Position numbers and translations under genes: made by a program. A stretch of 64,000 nucleotides of DNA from JASGMR01 sp963664675. GTDB taxonomy: Bacteria > Thermotogota > Thermotogae > Petrotogales > Kosmotogaceae. How positions within the stretch are numbered: position 1 is the stretch's first letter; each line of letters opens with the position of its first letter. The stretch is taken from the NCBI GenBank assembly GCA_963664675.2, contig CAXXLB010000020.1, positions 62,001-126,000 of the forward strand, written 5' to 3'. The notes beneath the pieces were generated by a model. The model ran no database searches, was not told the origin of the DNA, and worked only from the letters and a program-made list of their open reading frames with translations. This document shows, one piece after another, positions 43,740 to 52,832 of the stretch.

Positions 43740-44319
43740 CATTTCATTTTAGTACAATAAAAACAATGAGATAGTATCTTGAGATACTTTTTTTAAAATA
43801 TTTACAGATGAAAAAAATGAAATACAAATTACCCGTGCTTTTAAATTGCACTTTGTTCAAAAACAAAAATATTGATAAAACAAAAAATTGGCTTACAGAA
43901 CTTTATTTTGGATTAGAAAACCGATGAAATAGGGATCCTTTCTCTGATTTCCATTCGAGAAAAACATCCTGACATCAGATCTATGACTAAAACTTGAACA
44001 GATCTCATACTATCACTCTACCCTTTCCAAAAAAGAGTAGGCAGAATATATAGATATTTCAAGAACATCGCTTTCAAGTGAATAAAAAAATTCAGGGCAC
44101 GAAGGAACTTTATTTTTTATCAAAAGAAAATTGAAATCATTAATATAGGCAGGTTAAAAAAGAGTTTGTTATTTAATTTCACATTGCAGAATGATATTCG
44201 AAAATTTATGATTAATAATATTTATCTTTTTATACGCTAATACAATATAGATTAAAAATTCTTGTGCTTTTCATTTTTTTATTTTCTGCATACTTCAGCT
44301 CTTCAAAACGAATAATGTT
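43740..44319. other. 580-bp intergenic region, largely unexplained
   Basis: I see no credible gene. A small hairpin AGTATC/GATACT (43773-43788) running into seven Ts has the shape of a plus-strand terminator, although no plus-strand gene precedes it. The rest is AT-rich with AGATCT repeated near 43979 and 44001. Confidence 0.4.
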
Positions 44320-44964
44320 TTATGGTAATATCTGCAGATTGGCCTCGTTTATTCCGGATATCACAATATCGGCCTCTTTCAGATTTTTTTGCTCTCCGAT
44401 ACCTATCGCATAGATTCCACCTCTGTGTGCTGCTTCGATTCCTGCTTCAGCGTCCTCAAAAACCACACATTGATCAGGTTCAGCTCCGGCAAGTTCTGCC
44501 CCTTTTAAAAACAGATCGGGAAACGGTTTTGGATTTTCAACACTTTCAATATCAACTATGTAATCGAAATAACTTTCTAAACTCAATATTTTTAGAACGG
44601 TCGGTGCATTTCTACTCGCCGATGCCAGGACCCTCTTTATATTATTTTCTTTCAGAAGTGTTAGATATTCTTTCACCCCGGGAAGAATTTCATCTTCTTT
44701 CATTTTCAAAAGATATTCTCTGTACCATTCGTTCTTTTTTGTTGCAAGTTCTTTCTTTTTATCTTCAGAAAAAGACAATTTTCCCAGATTGAGAATGATC
44801 TGAAGAGATTCCATCCTGCTCACACCTTTCAATCGTTCGTTATCTTTCAATGTGAAAACCACTCCCAATTCATCGGCCAGCCTTTTCCACGCCAGAAAAT
44901 GATATTTCGCTGTATCGACTATCACTCCATCGAGATCAAATATACAAACTTTTGTTTTCATCAT
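44320..44964 (-). CDS. pgmB: beta-phosphoglucomutase
   Basis: A 214-residue HAD enzyme converting beta-glucose-1-phosphate to glucose-6-phosphate. DLDGVIVDTAKYH gives both catalytic Asp, with LASASRNAP and VVFEDAEAGIEAA downstream; full length for the family. It starts at ATG 44964 or the adjacent ATG 44961, both behind AGGAG. Last gene of an operon that begins with a GH65 phosphorylase, which releases exactly this substrate, so its role is well supported by context. Confidence 0.94.
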   Translation of the reverse strand: MMKTKVCIFDLDGVIVDTAKYHFLAWKRLADELGVVFTLKDNERLKGVSRMESLQIILNLGKLSFSEDKKKELATKKNEWYREYLLKMKEDEILPGVKEYLTLLKENNIKRVLASASRNAPTVLKILSLESYFDYIVDIESVENPKPFPDLFLKGAELAGAEPDQCVVFEDAEAGIEAAHRGGIYAIGIGEQKNLKEADIVISGINEANLQILP

Positions 44965-44977
44965 AAATCTCCTAATT

Positions 44978-45868
44978 TTATCCTTTCACTGCCGTTGAGG
45001 CACCCGTATCGACAAAGTTCTTCTGGAATGAAAGGAAAATCACTATCATAGGTATCGTCATCATTATTGTAGCAGCCATCATATACTGCCAGAAAGTATA
45101 GTAACTCGATTTAAAGAAATCCAATCCCACTGTCAACGTATACATGCTCTTGTCGGATGTCATCAGCAAAGGCCACAGGAAATCGTTCCATGTTCCAAGA
45201 AAAATGTAGATTCCCAGAGCCGTAATGGCCGGTTTTGCCATTGGAAGAATTATTTTAAAATACGTTTTCAGGTAACCCGCCCCATCGATCTTAGCCGCTT
45301 CCTCCAGCTCTCTTGGAATACTGGTGAAGAATTGTTTCATCAAAAACAAGCCGAAAACTCCCGTCAATTTAGGCAGTACAAGCCCATAAAAGGTGTTGAT
45401 AAAACCAAAACTGACCATTAGATTGTACTGCGGGATCAGTGTCACCTGTCCCGGAATCATCATCGTTGCAAGAAAAAGTGTGAACCAGAAATTTTTGAGT
45501 GGAAATTTCAATCTTGCAAAGGCATAACCCCCAAATGCATCGAACAACAGATGTCCGAATGTCACTAAAACGGCATATAATACTGTGTTTATTATCCATC
45601 TTCCATAGGGAGTGATTTCAAACACTTTGGCATAGTTCTCTCCCGACGCGGGAGCCTTAAAAAGGGTGGGCGGAAGGGTGAAAAAACTTATGGAAGGTGG
45701 CCACTCCATTATATTGACCCCTCTTCGTGTCCCGGTTTCATCCGTATAGTTCATGGGAGTGAAGGAAACTAACGCTGACCAGAAAAATGGGAACAGCGAA
45801 ATAAGTGCATAAATAATAAGAACTATATAAGCAATCGTCAATCCTATTTTGATTTTTTTCTTTTTCAT
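44978..45868 (-). CDS. carbohydrate ABC transporter permease (MalG-like)
   Basis: A 296-residue CUT1 permease with six helices, SLFPFFWSALVSFTP near the start and the EAA loop EEAAKIDGAGYLKTYFKIILPM. A periplasmic segment of about 50 residues after helix 1 (TDETGTRRGVNIMEWPPS) is longer than usual. ATG 45868 follows GGGGTGA. Pairs with the 45882-47045 permease; the ATPase must come from elsewhere. Confidence 0.92.
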   Translation of the reverse strand: MKKKKIKIGLTIAYIVLIIYALISLFPFFWSALVSFTPMNYTDETGTRRGVNIMEWPPSISFFTLPPTLFKAPASGENYAKVFEITPYGRWIINTVLYAVLVTFGHLLFDAFGGYAFARLKFPLKNFWFTLFLATMMIPGQVTLIPQYNLMVSFGFINTFYGLVLPKLTGVFGLFLMKQFFTSIPRELEEAAKIDGAGYLKTYFKIILPMAKPAITALGIYIFLGTWNDFLWPLLMTSDKSMYTLTVGLDFFKSSYYTFWQYMMAATIMMTIPMIVIFLSFQKNFVDTGASTAVKG

Positions 45869-45881
45869 ACCAAATCACCCC

Positions 45882-47045
45882 TTAAAAATAGGACTCCGAT
45901 TTAAAAAATTTCTTCTGCAACAGACTCAGCGCAAGAATTATCGCAAATAACACCACTGCTATTGCCGAAGCGTATCCCATCCTCTGGAATTCAAAAGCGT
46001 TTTTATATATATAAAATGCTATAGTTATATTTCTCATGTTTTTTATCAAAAAGTATATCTGGTCAAAAACCTGCATACATCCTATTATTCCCATGATGAC
46101 AACAAACGATATTTGAGGTTTAAGAAGGGGAATAATTATTTTGAAAAGCTTCTTACCATAACTTGCCCCATCGATATCCGATGCTTCGAAAAGTGAGGTA
46201 GGAATACTCTGTAATCCAGCGAGAAAGGTGATCATGAAATATCCGGCCGTCGTCCAGATGTTCATCAGCATTATCGCCCCGAGAGCCGTATTAGGATTGT
46301 TCAGCCAGTCAATATTCAAACCCAGAAGTTTGTTCAAAACCCCCTGCTTTGAATAAATCAACATAAATATCATAGAAATCGCTGCCGAAGATGTTATCGA
46401 TGGAATAAAAAAAACGAGTTTGAAAAACTTTCTTCCTCTTATTCTCGCGTTGGCTGCTACAGCAAGCAGAAGGGCCAAAAACGTCTGAACGGGAACGACA
46501 ATAAGTGAAAAAATCACCGCATTTTTCAGTGAGATCCAGAAATATTGATCCGAAAACATTTCTGCAAAATTATCCAGCCCCACCCATTCAGCTATGTATC
46601 GGACAAATTTCTCCGAATCCGTTTTCATATATTTCTTAAAAAAATCTTTTGCGGGAATTTCAACGTTCAACTTTCTATCCACAAAATCTCTGAGTAGTTT
46701 TTCCTGGTCAAGATTTTTTACCAACGATTCATACTGTTCATCATTCAACTTAACTCCCAGATCATATTTTATGAAATCTTCAAGTACAAACCATTCTTTG
46801 ACATCTTCGTATGTGACATCATCAACATCAAGAAGAACATTCAGATTTATAGAAAGCGCTTCTTCGGGATTGAATGATGTCTCAAATTTTTGTGATTCCG
46901 TAGGTTGGAAATCGGTGAAACTGTAGTAAAAAACCGCAAATACCGGATAGATAGTGAACAGTAATATACTTATTATTATCGGCGATGAAAAAAGATAACC
47001 TGCTACAGCTTCCCTGGTTTTTGCTTTCATTTTCAATTGAACCAC
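45882..47045 (-). CDS. carbohydrate ABC transporter permease (MalF-like) with long periplasmic insertion
   Basis: A 387-residue CUT1 permease; most are about 290-310. Helix 1 (ISILLFTIYPVFAVFYYSF) is followed by about 100 residues of charged, helical periplasmic sequence before the membrane part resumes at GLDNFAEMFSDQYFWISL. The EAA loop is FEASDIDGASYGKKLFKIIIPL. The insertion is placed like the P2 loop of E. coli MalF, which contacts the binding protein. The start is uncertain: GTG 47045, TTG 47036 (best spaced from AAGGAAG) or ATG 47030. Confidence 0.9.
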   Translation of the reverse strand: MVQLKMKAKTREAVAGYLFSSPIIISILLFTIYPVFAVFYYSFTDFQPTESQKFETSFNPEEALSINLNVLLDVDDVTYEDVKEWFVLEDFIKYDLGVKLNDEQYESLVKNLDQEKLLRDFVDRKLNVEIPAKDFFKKYMKTDSEKFVRYIAEWVGLDNFAEMFSDQYFWISLKNAVIFSLIVVPVQTFLALLLAVAANARIRGRKFFKLVFFIPSITSSAAISMIFMLIYSKQGVLNKLLGLNIDWLNNPNTALGAIMLMNIWTTAGYFMITFLAGLQSIPTSLFEASDIDGASYGKKLFKIIIPLLKPQISFVVIMGIIGCMQVFDQIYFLIKNMRNITIAFYIYKNAFEFQRMGYASAIAVVLFAIILALSLLQKKFFKSESYF

Positions 47046-47078
47046 TTCCTTACTTTTCGAAACATTGAATAAAAGAAT

Positions 47079-47101
47079 GTGGGTATTTCAATAATACCCA
47101 C
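47079..47101 (-). terminator. hairpin between binding-protein and permease genes
   Basis: GTGGGTATT and AATACCCAC pair perfectly over nine bases across a five-base loop, followed on the minus strand by ATTCTTTTATT. It lies 11 nt after the binding-protein stop. Confidence 0.7.
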
Positions 47102-47111
47102 ATCATGCTCA

Positions 47112-48323
47112 TTATTCTACCCAGCTATCGTAATTATTTACAATTCTTTCCAGCGCATCATCAATCGTTATTTTTTCGTAGAAAAGGTCTTTCAACATAC
47201 TGTTGATCTGATCGTTCGCCATACTGAAAATTCCACTCGGTGTTTTTATTTTCCAGGCTGTTCCATATGCTGCACCTGCATAGAATGCTTCTTTCATTGG
47301 ATCAGTATCCGTTTTTGCAATTGATTTTCTGGATGCCAGAACTCCTGCGCCTTCAACGAATTTTGCCTGTCCTTCATTCGTAAGATACTTCAGCACTTCC
47401 CAGGCTGCATCCTTATTTTCAGATTGTCTGTTGATAGACCAGCAAACAGTGTAGATCATCGTTGCTCTTTCCACATCCATAGGAAGCTCAACAACCCCGG
47501 TCTTTTCATATACATCAGGATATGTTCCCTCCAGGAAACCCAGAGACCACGGACCGGACATGGCCATAGCACATGTCTCTTTACCGAATGCTTCTCCTAT
47601 CCATCCTGCACCGAGATTTGCGGGTTCATCCGCTACGTCGTATTTTGTGACCAAATCGATATACATTTCCCAGCCCTTTCTGGCCTCTTCGCTGGTCAGA
47701 CCTGTTGTGAGATCTTCATTTACTATAACTCCTCCAGCCTGCTCAACAAACGGTAGCATTCTGTTCAAATCTGCTGCAAGTACAAGAGGGGTTTCAAGAC
47801 CCGCTTCCTTTAATGCGAGTGCCTTGTTCAAAAAATCTTCCCATGTGTCATTACTCGTTGGATATTCAACACCGTATTCATCGAACATCTCTTTATTATA
47901 AAAAAGCGCCAGTGTTGAATAATCCTTTGGAAGTCCATAAAGTCTGTTGTTGAGTTTAAACCCTTCTATTAATGGCTCATAGAAATCTTCAATATCAAAT
48001 CCATCTTTTTTGACATAAAGATCCAGTGGCTGAAGCATGTTGTTTATTGCAAATTCATCAAAGTAGGATACATCCACGTAGAAAAGATCGGGAGCAGTTC
48101 CGGCAGAAAACTGAGTGATTATCATCTGTCTGTAATCCCCGGGAAGGGGTTCCCAGACTGCCTGTATATCATCATGTGTTGCGTTGAATCCCTCAACAAT
48201 ATCCATTATCACCCCTTCTTCTGTGGGATTACCCGGCCATCCGGTTATTCTTACCGTTGTAACGGCGTAACTAAAACTAACAATAAAAAATATACACAAT
48301 AAAACTAACAAAACTCTTTTCAT
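47112..48323 (-). CDS. carbohydrate ABC transporter substrate-binding protein (CUT1)
   Basis: A 403-residue secreted binding protein. The signal peptide MKRVLLVLLCIFFIVSFSYA ends without a lipobox and is followed by VTTVRITGWPGNPTEEG. Characteristic segments are MIITQFSAGTAPDLFYVDVS, LPKDYSTLALFYNKEMFDEY and CAMAMSGPWSLGFLEG. ATG 48323 follows AAGGAGGT. In an operon with a GH65 phosphorylase it most likely binds an alpha-linked disaccharide such as trehalose, kojibiose, nigerose or maltose. Confidence 0.92.
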   Translation of the reverse strand: MKRVLLVLLCIFFIVSFSYAVTTVRITGWPGNPTEEGVIMDIVEGFNATHDDIQAVWEPLPGDYRQMIITQFSAGTAPDLFYVDVSYFDEFAINNMLQPLDLYVKKDGFDIEDFYEPLIEGFKLNNRLYGLPKDYSTLALFYNKEMFDEYGVEYPTSNDTWEDFLNKALALKEAGLETPLVLAADLNRMLPFVEQAGGVIVNEDLTTGLTSEEARKGWEMYIDLVTKYDVADEPANLGAGWIGEAFGKETCAMAMSGPWSLGFLEGTYPDVYEKTGVVELPMDVERATMIYTVCWSINRQSENKDAAWEVLKYLTNEGQAKFVEGAGVLASRKSIAKTDTDPMKEAFYAGAAYGTAWKIKTPSGIFSMANDQINSMLKDLFYEKITIDDALERIVNNYDSWVE

Positions 48324-48346
48324 ATAAGTACCTCCTTTGTATTGGG

Positions 48347-49369
48347 TTAAGATATGTTTGAAGATTCTCTTTCGATTAATTCCACCTTTACCATTTCCGA
48401 TTGAGGGCTTTCACCATTGATTTTCTGAATCAGTTTAGTTGCAACTTTTTCGGCAATTTTTTCAATCGGCTGTCTCACTGTTGTCAGAGTGGGTTCATAT
48501 ATCCTCGCGAGTGATACATCGTCGAATCCCACAACGGGGATTTTTATTTTCATGTGTTTGAGCATCTTAATCAGTCCTATTGCCGCAACATCTGAGACAG
48601 CGAAAACACCTTCAATCTTTTGATTTATAATGATTGTTTTCAAATCTGCAAATCTTTCAAAATTATCTTCAGGATTCCGCATGATCATACCGGTAAAATC
48701 TCCCGGATAAACATAATTTCTCCTGAATTTAATATTATTCTCTTCCAGAGCATTTCTATAACCCTGCAATCTCATCTTCGTATCACAACTCTCTAAAAAT
48801 CCTCCGAAAAACAGAATTCTCCGACATCCCTTCTTTATTAGGTGATTCGTCGCCAGAAATCCTCCCTGCACATTGTCACAGTCAACCCACGTATAATTAT
48901 CCGACAAAGGGTTTCTTCCGACAGTCACAAAGTTTTCATTCTGCTCGAGTAAAAACTTTATTCTCTTGTCATTTTCCGCCATTCCCATGACTATAAAACC
49001 ATCCACAAGATTTTTCTGAACGAACGATCTATAGGTCATATGAGGTTTTTTATCCGATTCTTCGAAAGTCGTTATAGTGTAAATTTTTTCTCCCGACAAT
49101 GTTTTCAAAACCTGATTGGAAAAGACAGAAAAGTATGGAAAAGATAAGAAAGATTCATGTTCTTTTTTCAGAATAATTGCGACAAGATTTTTTCTTTTAC
49201 TTCTCAATCCTCTTGCGAGTTCATTGGGAACGTATCCATATTTCGTTATAACAGCCTTTATTTTCTTTCCTGTTTTCTCAGACAGTTTTTCCGGATGATT
49301 GAAGTATCTCGATATCGTTGTCGTTGAAAAACCCGTTATTTTAGCAATTTCTTTTATATTAGTCTTCAA
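48347..49369 (-). CDS. LacI family transcriptional regulator of the GH65 operon
   Basis: A 340-residue repressor with helix-turn-helix NIKEIAKITGFSTTTISRYFNHPEKLSEKTG, hinge NELARGLRSKRKN and C-terminal core ending VVGFDDVSLARIYEPTLTTVRQP. TTG 49369 is eight nt after GAGGTG and overlaps the phosphorylase stop by four nt. It is the second gene of the operon it presumably controls. The recognition helix differs from the 33682 regulator, fitting a separate operator. No clear LacI-type palindrome was found near the operon promoter. Confidence 0.9.
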   Translation of the reverse strand: MKTNIKEIAKITGFSTTTISRYFNHPEKLSEKTGKKIKAVITKYGYVPNELARGLRSKRKNLVAIILKKEHESFLSFPYFSVFSNQVLKTLSGEKIYTITTFEESDKKPHMTYRSFVQKNLVDGFIVMGMAENDKRIKFLLEQNENFVTVGRNPLSDNYTWVDCDNVQGGFLATNHLIKKGCRRILFFGGFLESCDTKMRLQGYRNALEENNIKFRRNYVYPGDFTGMIMRNPEDNFERFADLKTIIINQKIEGVFAVSDVAAIGLIKMLKHMKIKIPVVGFDDVSLARIYEPTLTTVRQPIEKIAEKVATKLIQKINGESPQSEMVKVELIERESSNIS

Positions 49370-51654
49370 AGAATCTTCACCTCTTTCGATTCTCCCACTG
49401 TCGCCTCGAAAATCTTTTCCGTGTACTTGAAAAAAATGCTTTCTTTCAAAGGTTTTATTCTTAATTTCTCATGTGTTATTTCAATTTCCATGGGATTTCC
49501 TCTCCAGATTATTTTGTAAGATAAAGAATTCCACTTTTCTGGAAGCCATGGATCAAAATTGAGCATATCATCTTTATCAATGTAGAATCTTCCAAACCCC
49601 ATGACCGCAGCGAGCCATGCTCCTCCAGTCGATGCGGCGTGAATTCCCAGGGCACTATTTCCCTGATTATCGTATAAATCTGTTAACAGAGTTTTCTTGA
49701 AATATTCGTAGGAATGATCGTATTCGTGAACTGAAATACTCAACAGACAATGAATACTGGGACTCAAAGAAGATTTGTGCATCGTTCTCCTCTCATAAAA
49801 ATCGTAATTTTCTTTCATCTCCTCAAAAGTGAATTGTTCAGGCATTAAATACATAAGCATCAACAGATCGGGTTGTTTCAGAAGCGTCGTGTTGTTCAGT
49901 TCATCAGTATCAAGATCGTCAGGCCATAATGGCATTCCATTTTCATCATGTTTTGTTATTTCGTATTCTTTAAGTTTAAAATACCCTTCAAATTGCTCTA
50001 TGACTTTACTTTTCGGATCTCTTGGAATGTAAATTTTTTCTATCTTTTCCCTCCAGCCATCTACTTCGGAAGGAAATAACTTTATTTTATCGGTAAGTTC
50101 ACGAAAAACTCTTATATTTTTCCGCTTCATCCAGAAATATATGTATGCCGAGTATTTCAGATTCCAGCGTGCCAGAAAGTTGGTGTAGACATTGTTGTCA
50201 ACCTCTTCATGAAACTCATCCGGACCCATGACATTTTTTATTTCGTATCTGTCCATTGAATCGTTATATTGAAGTCTGCTGTTCCAGAATATTCCGGTTT
50301 GAAAGAGAATCTCTGCTCCGTACCTCATCATGAAATCATTGTCTAGCGTAGCTCTGTAATAGTGATAAATGGAAAGAGCAATATCGGCAATAATATGGTA
50401 TTCATGGTCTCCGGTCAATATTCTCACTTTTTCACCCTTGTAACTCATTCCCCACTTCGGAGTGACTTCGATACCTTCCCTTTCGGACTCCCAGGGAAAT
50501 CTGGCCCCTTTGTAACCGGTTTCAAAGGCATTTTTTATCGCTCCGGGAAGGGTACTGTATCTGTACATCAAAAGGGTTTTGGCGATTTCCGGATTGGTGT
50601 ACAGAAAAAATGGGAACATGAATATTTCCGTATCCCAGAAAACGTGCCCTTTATATCCTTCCCCATGTAATCCTTTTGCACCTATTGAAGAGTATTCGTT
50701 GATTTTATATGCGCTCGAATTCAACTGAAATATACACCATCTGAGTGCTCTTTGAACTTCGTCATCACCATCAATTTTTATATCTATTCTATCCCAGTTA
50801 TCTTCTATTTCCCTCCGGTGTTCTTTCAGCTCTTTATCATATCCATTTCTTAAAAAGAAATTCAGTTCTTTTTCAACCGCTTCCGGGGAACTATCTTCCA
50901 AATCATAATCCGAATAAATCACACCATATTTTGTAAAACAATATTCTCTGTTCTTATCACAATCAAAACAAAGAATCTCAACCGGCCGGTTCAATTCTTC
51001 TTTGTATTTGAGTCTATTCATCCGAAAGTTTTCCGGCACGGTCGAACACATCTGTATAATTTTTTTATTTGAATCTGTCAGATAAGAGACCATTCCTATT
51101 CCGTCCTGAAAATTAAGCGGCCGAAAATGGCCGAAATGATTCGTTTTATCAAGCGGATTCATTGAATTGTTGTAAATATTATTATTTATGGTATTTTCAA
51201 TCAGTATTCTTCCGGAAAATTTTTCGACATTTATCCAATACTTTGCTGCCCATCTGTGCTTGTTTTTCCAACTTATAAATCTCTCCGATTTTATATTAAC
51301 TCTATAACCATTTTCTGTTTTAAGGGAAACCGAATATAAAAATACTCCTCTTCGCATATCCAGTTCTTCACTGAAATCAAGAAGATTACATGAATTGAAG
51401 TTGACTCTCTGCAAACCTGCTTCATTTATTAAATAAACGTTAATAGATAAAGGATCGGGAAGATTAACGAGTTCCGGTACACTCATATCCCCCTTGTTGA
51501 AAACACCCTGTATGAATGTTCCGGATAATTCCGGTTCACAGAATTCGATTGTTCCCCTGATTCCCATATAACCATTCGCAAGGGCAAAAACCGTCTCCTT
51601 TGATCCCTTTTCCTTTTCTGAAAACAATTTGTTCGTTATTTTATAATTTTCCAT
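49366..51654 (-). CDS. glycoside hydrolase family 65 disaccharide phosphorylase
   Basis: A 762-residue inverting phosphorylase. It splits an alpha-glucosyl disaccharide with phosphate into beta-glucose-1-phosphate and glucose. It has the N-terminal beta-sandwich (FALANGYMGIRGTIEF), the (alpha/alpha)6 barrel with GAKGLHGEGYKGHVFWDTEIFMFPF in pieces, and the acid Glu in MGPDEFHEEVDNNVYTN near residue 478. Phosphate-site residues lie in the HAASTGGAW stretch. ATG 51654 follows AGGTGA. Length and motifs fit maltose, trehalose, kojibiose and nigerose phosphorylases, which motifs alone do not separate. First gene of the operon; the product feeds pgmB at 44320. Confidence 0.93.
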   Translation of the reverse strand: MENYKITNKLFSEKEKGSKETVFALANGYMGIRGTIEFCEPELSGTFIQGVFNKGDMSVPELVNLPDPLSINVYLINEAGLQRVNFNSCNLLDFSEELDMRRGVFLYSVSLKTENGYRVNIKSERFISWKNKHRWAAKYWINVEKFSGRILIENTINNNIYNNSMNPLDKTNHFGHFRPLNFQDGIGMVSYLTDSNKKIIQMCSTVPENFRMNRLKYKEELNRPVEILCFDCDKNREYCFTKYGVIYSDYDLEDSSPEAVEKELNFFLRNGYDKELKEHRREIEDNWDRIDIKIDGDDEVQRALRWCIFQLNSSAYKINEYSSIGAKGLHGEGYKGHVFWDTEIFMFPFFLYTNPEIAKTLLMYRYSTLPGAIKNAFETGYKGARFPWESEREGIEVTPKWGMSYKGEKVRILTGDHEYHIIADIALSIYHYYRATLDNDFMMRYGAEILFQTGIFWNSRLQYNDSMDRYEIKNVMGPDEFHEEVDNNVYTNFLARWNLKYSAYIYFWMKRKNIRVFRELTDKIKLFPSEVDGWREKIEKIYIPRDPKSKVIEQFEGYFKLKEYEITKHDENGMPLWPDDLDTDELNNTTLLKQPDLLMLMYLMPEQFTFEEMKENYDFYERRTMHKSSLSPSIHCLLSISVHEYDHSYEYFKKTLLTDLYDNQGNSALGIHAASTGGAWLAAVMGFGRFYIDKDDMLNFDPWLPEKWNSLSYKIIWRGNPMEIEITHEKLRIKPLKESIFFKYTEKIFEATVGESKEVKIL

Positions 51655-51718
51655 AATTTATCACCTTATCTATTTATTTATAAGCCTTATAGCCTTGAAA
51701 ACAATTTCATATGTTTAT

Positions 51719-51747
51719 ATAATACATTTTAATATAATATACTTCAA
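51719..51747 (-). promoter_or_regulatory. promoter of the GH65 operon
   Basis: Minus-strand TTGAAG (51747-51742), a 17-nt spacer and TATTAT (51724-51719), about 65 nt upstream of the phosphorylase start. TGAAAACAATTTCA (51697-51710), a partial palindrome just downstream, is a weak operator candidate. Confidence 0.6.
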
Positions 51748-51903
51748 ATCTGATTGTTACTGATGAAATCGTTACCATCTATTATTTCCTCTTTTTTTGT
51801 TCTGATTACTCTTTGATTTGCAAAAAAAAACATTTATATATCTCGCTTAATATTTCAAATTTACACATAAACTTTCTGAAGATTTTATTATGTCTCATGG
51901 TTT

Positions 51904-51933
51904 TTGAATCACTGAATATCTTTATGAGATAAT
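51904..51933 (+). promoter_or_regulatory. promoter of the AlkD-like gene
   Basis: TTGAAT (51904-51909), an 18-nt spacer and GATAAT (51928-51933), 28 nt before the ATG and just upstream of TTGGAGGTG. Confidence 0.55.
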
Positions 51934-51961
51934 TTAATAGATTTTTATTGGAGGTGAAACA

Positions 51962-52644
51962 ATGAATTTTATAAAAAAGCTGGAAGATGAATTTTCAGGT
52001 TTTCGTTACATGGAAGAGAAAAAGAACCGTGAAAAACCCCCATTGACCACAAAAGAAGTCAGAAATATCTCAAAAAAATACTTCAAAGAAGTTAAAGGTC
52101 TCGAAAAAGACCGGGTACTTGATATCTGCGAAAAATTTCTTGACATTGAAAAATGGGAATACAGTACAGTAGGATTCGACTGGCCTATAAAAAAGGAAAT
52201 TATTTTGAAAGAAAAGATTTCAAACGTTTCACTCTCTGGATGAAAAAATATGTGAAAAACTGGAATGCCTGTGACGATTTTTGCACTCATACTTTTGGAT
52301 ATTTTTTATATAAATTTCCGGAATTCTACGAAAAAACTCTTCACTGGACTGAAAGTGGTAATATGTGGTTCAGAAGGGCCTCTTCAGTTATATTAATATA
52401 TTCAATCAGAAGAGAAAAACTTATACACGAAGGATTTAAAACGGCCGATAAGTTATTGACCGAGAATGAAGATCTTGTTCAAAAAGGGTGTGGTTGGATG
52501 TTGAAAGAAATATCGAATAAACGTCAGAGTTCGGTGTTTGACTATGTCCGGCAAAACAAAGAGATTATGAAGAGAACGATTCTCAGATACGCGATAGAAA
52601 AGATGTCTCCAAAAAAAAAGATGATCCTCATGGAAAGAAAATGA
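51962..52644 (+). pseudogene. AlkD-like DNA glycosylase, split by a -1 frameshift at A_AAA_AAG
   Basis: Two overlapping frames make one HEAT-repeat DNA alkylation-repair protein. Frame 1 (ATG 51962 behind GGAGGTG) runs through YSTVGFDWPIKK and stops at 52243. Frame 2 continues KKGNYFERKDFKRFTLWMKKYVKNWNACDD and SSVILIYSIRREK to 52644. The join is near 52183-52195. Either one G is missing after TGG (giving FDWAYKKG, closer to the family) or ribosomes slip -1 at A_AAA_AAG (52189-52195), which sits in the right phase and yields FDWPIKKGNYF. Such enzymes excise N3/N7-alkylpurines. Labelled pseudogene for lack of proof of slippage; total about 226 residues, normal for AlkD. Confidence 0.75.
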
Positions 52645-52723
52645 TTTCATATATTTTTTTGGATCTAAAAAATATCAAGCTGATAAAAAATCAAAATATT
52701 TTTCCTGAATATTTACGAAAAAC

Positions 52724-52756
52724 AAGAGGCATTCCTACTGAAGTAGGAATTCTCTT
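52724..52756. terminator. bidirectional hairpin between AlkD-like gene and signalling operon
   Basis: AAGAG...ATTCCTACT and AGTAGGAAT...CTCTT pair around a short loop. On the minus strand it runs into GTTTTT and should end the signalling operon. Confidence 0.7.
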
Positions 52757-52832
52757 CTTTGGTTAATAATCAAGTTTTTAAACAATTTTTTTGATACCTT
52801 TATTAGAATTTTCTCTCAATAAATTCCAAAAA

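Noticed and set aside
51768..51785. GATG...CATC sequence upstream of the GH65 operon as a LacI operator
   Set aside because: Only the outer four bases are symmetric; the centre does not match a LacI-type palindrome.
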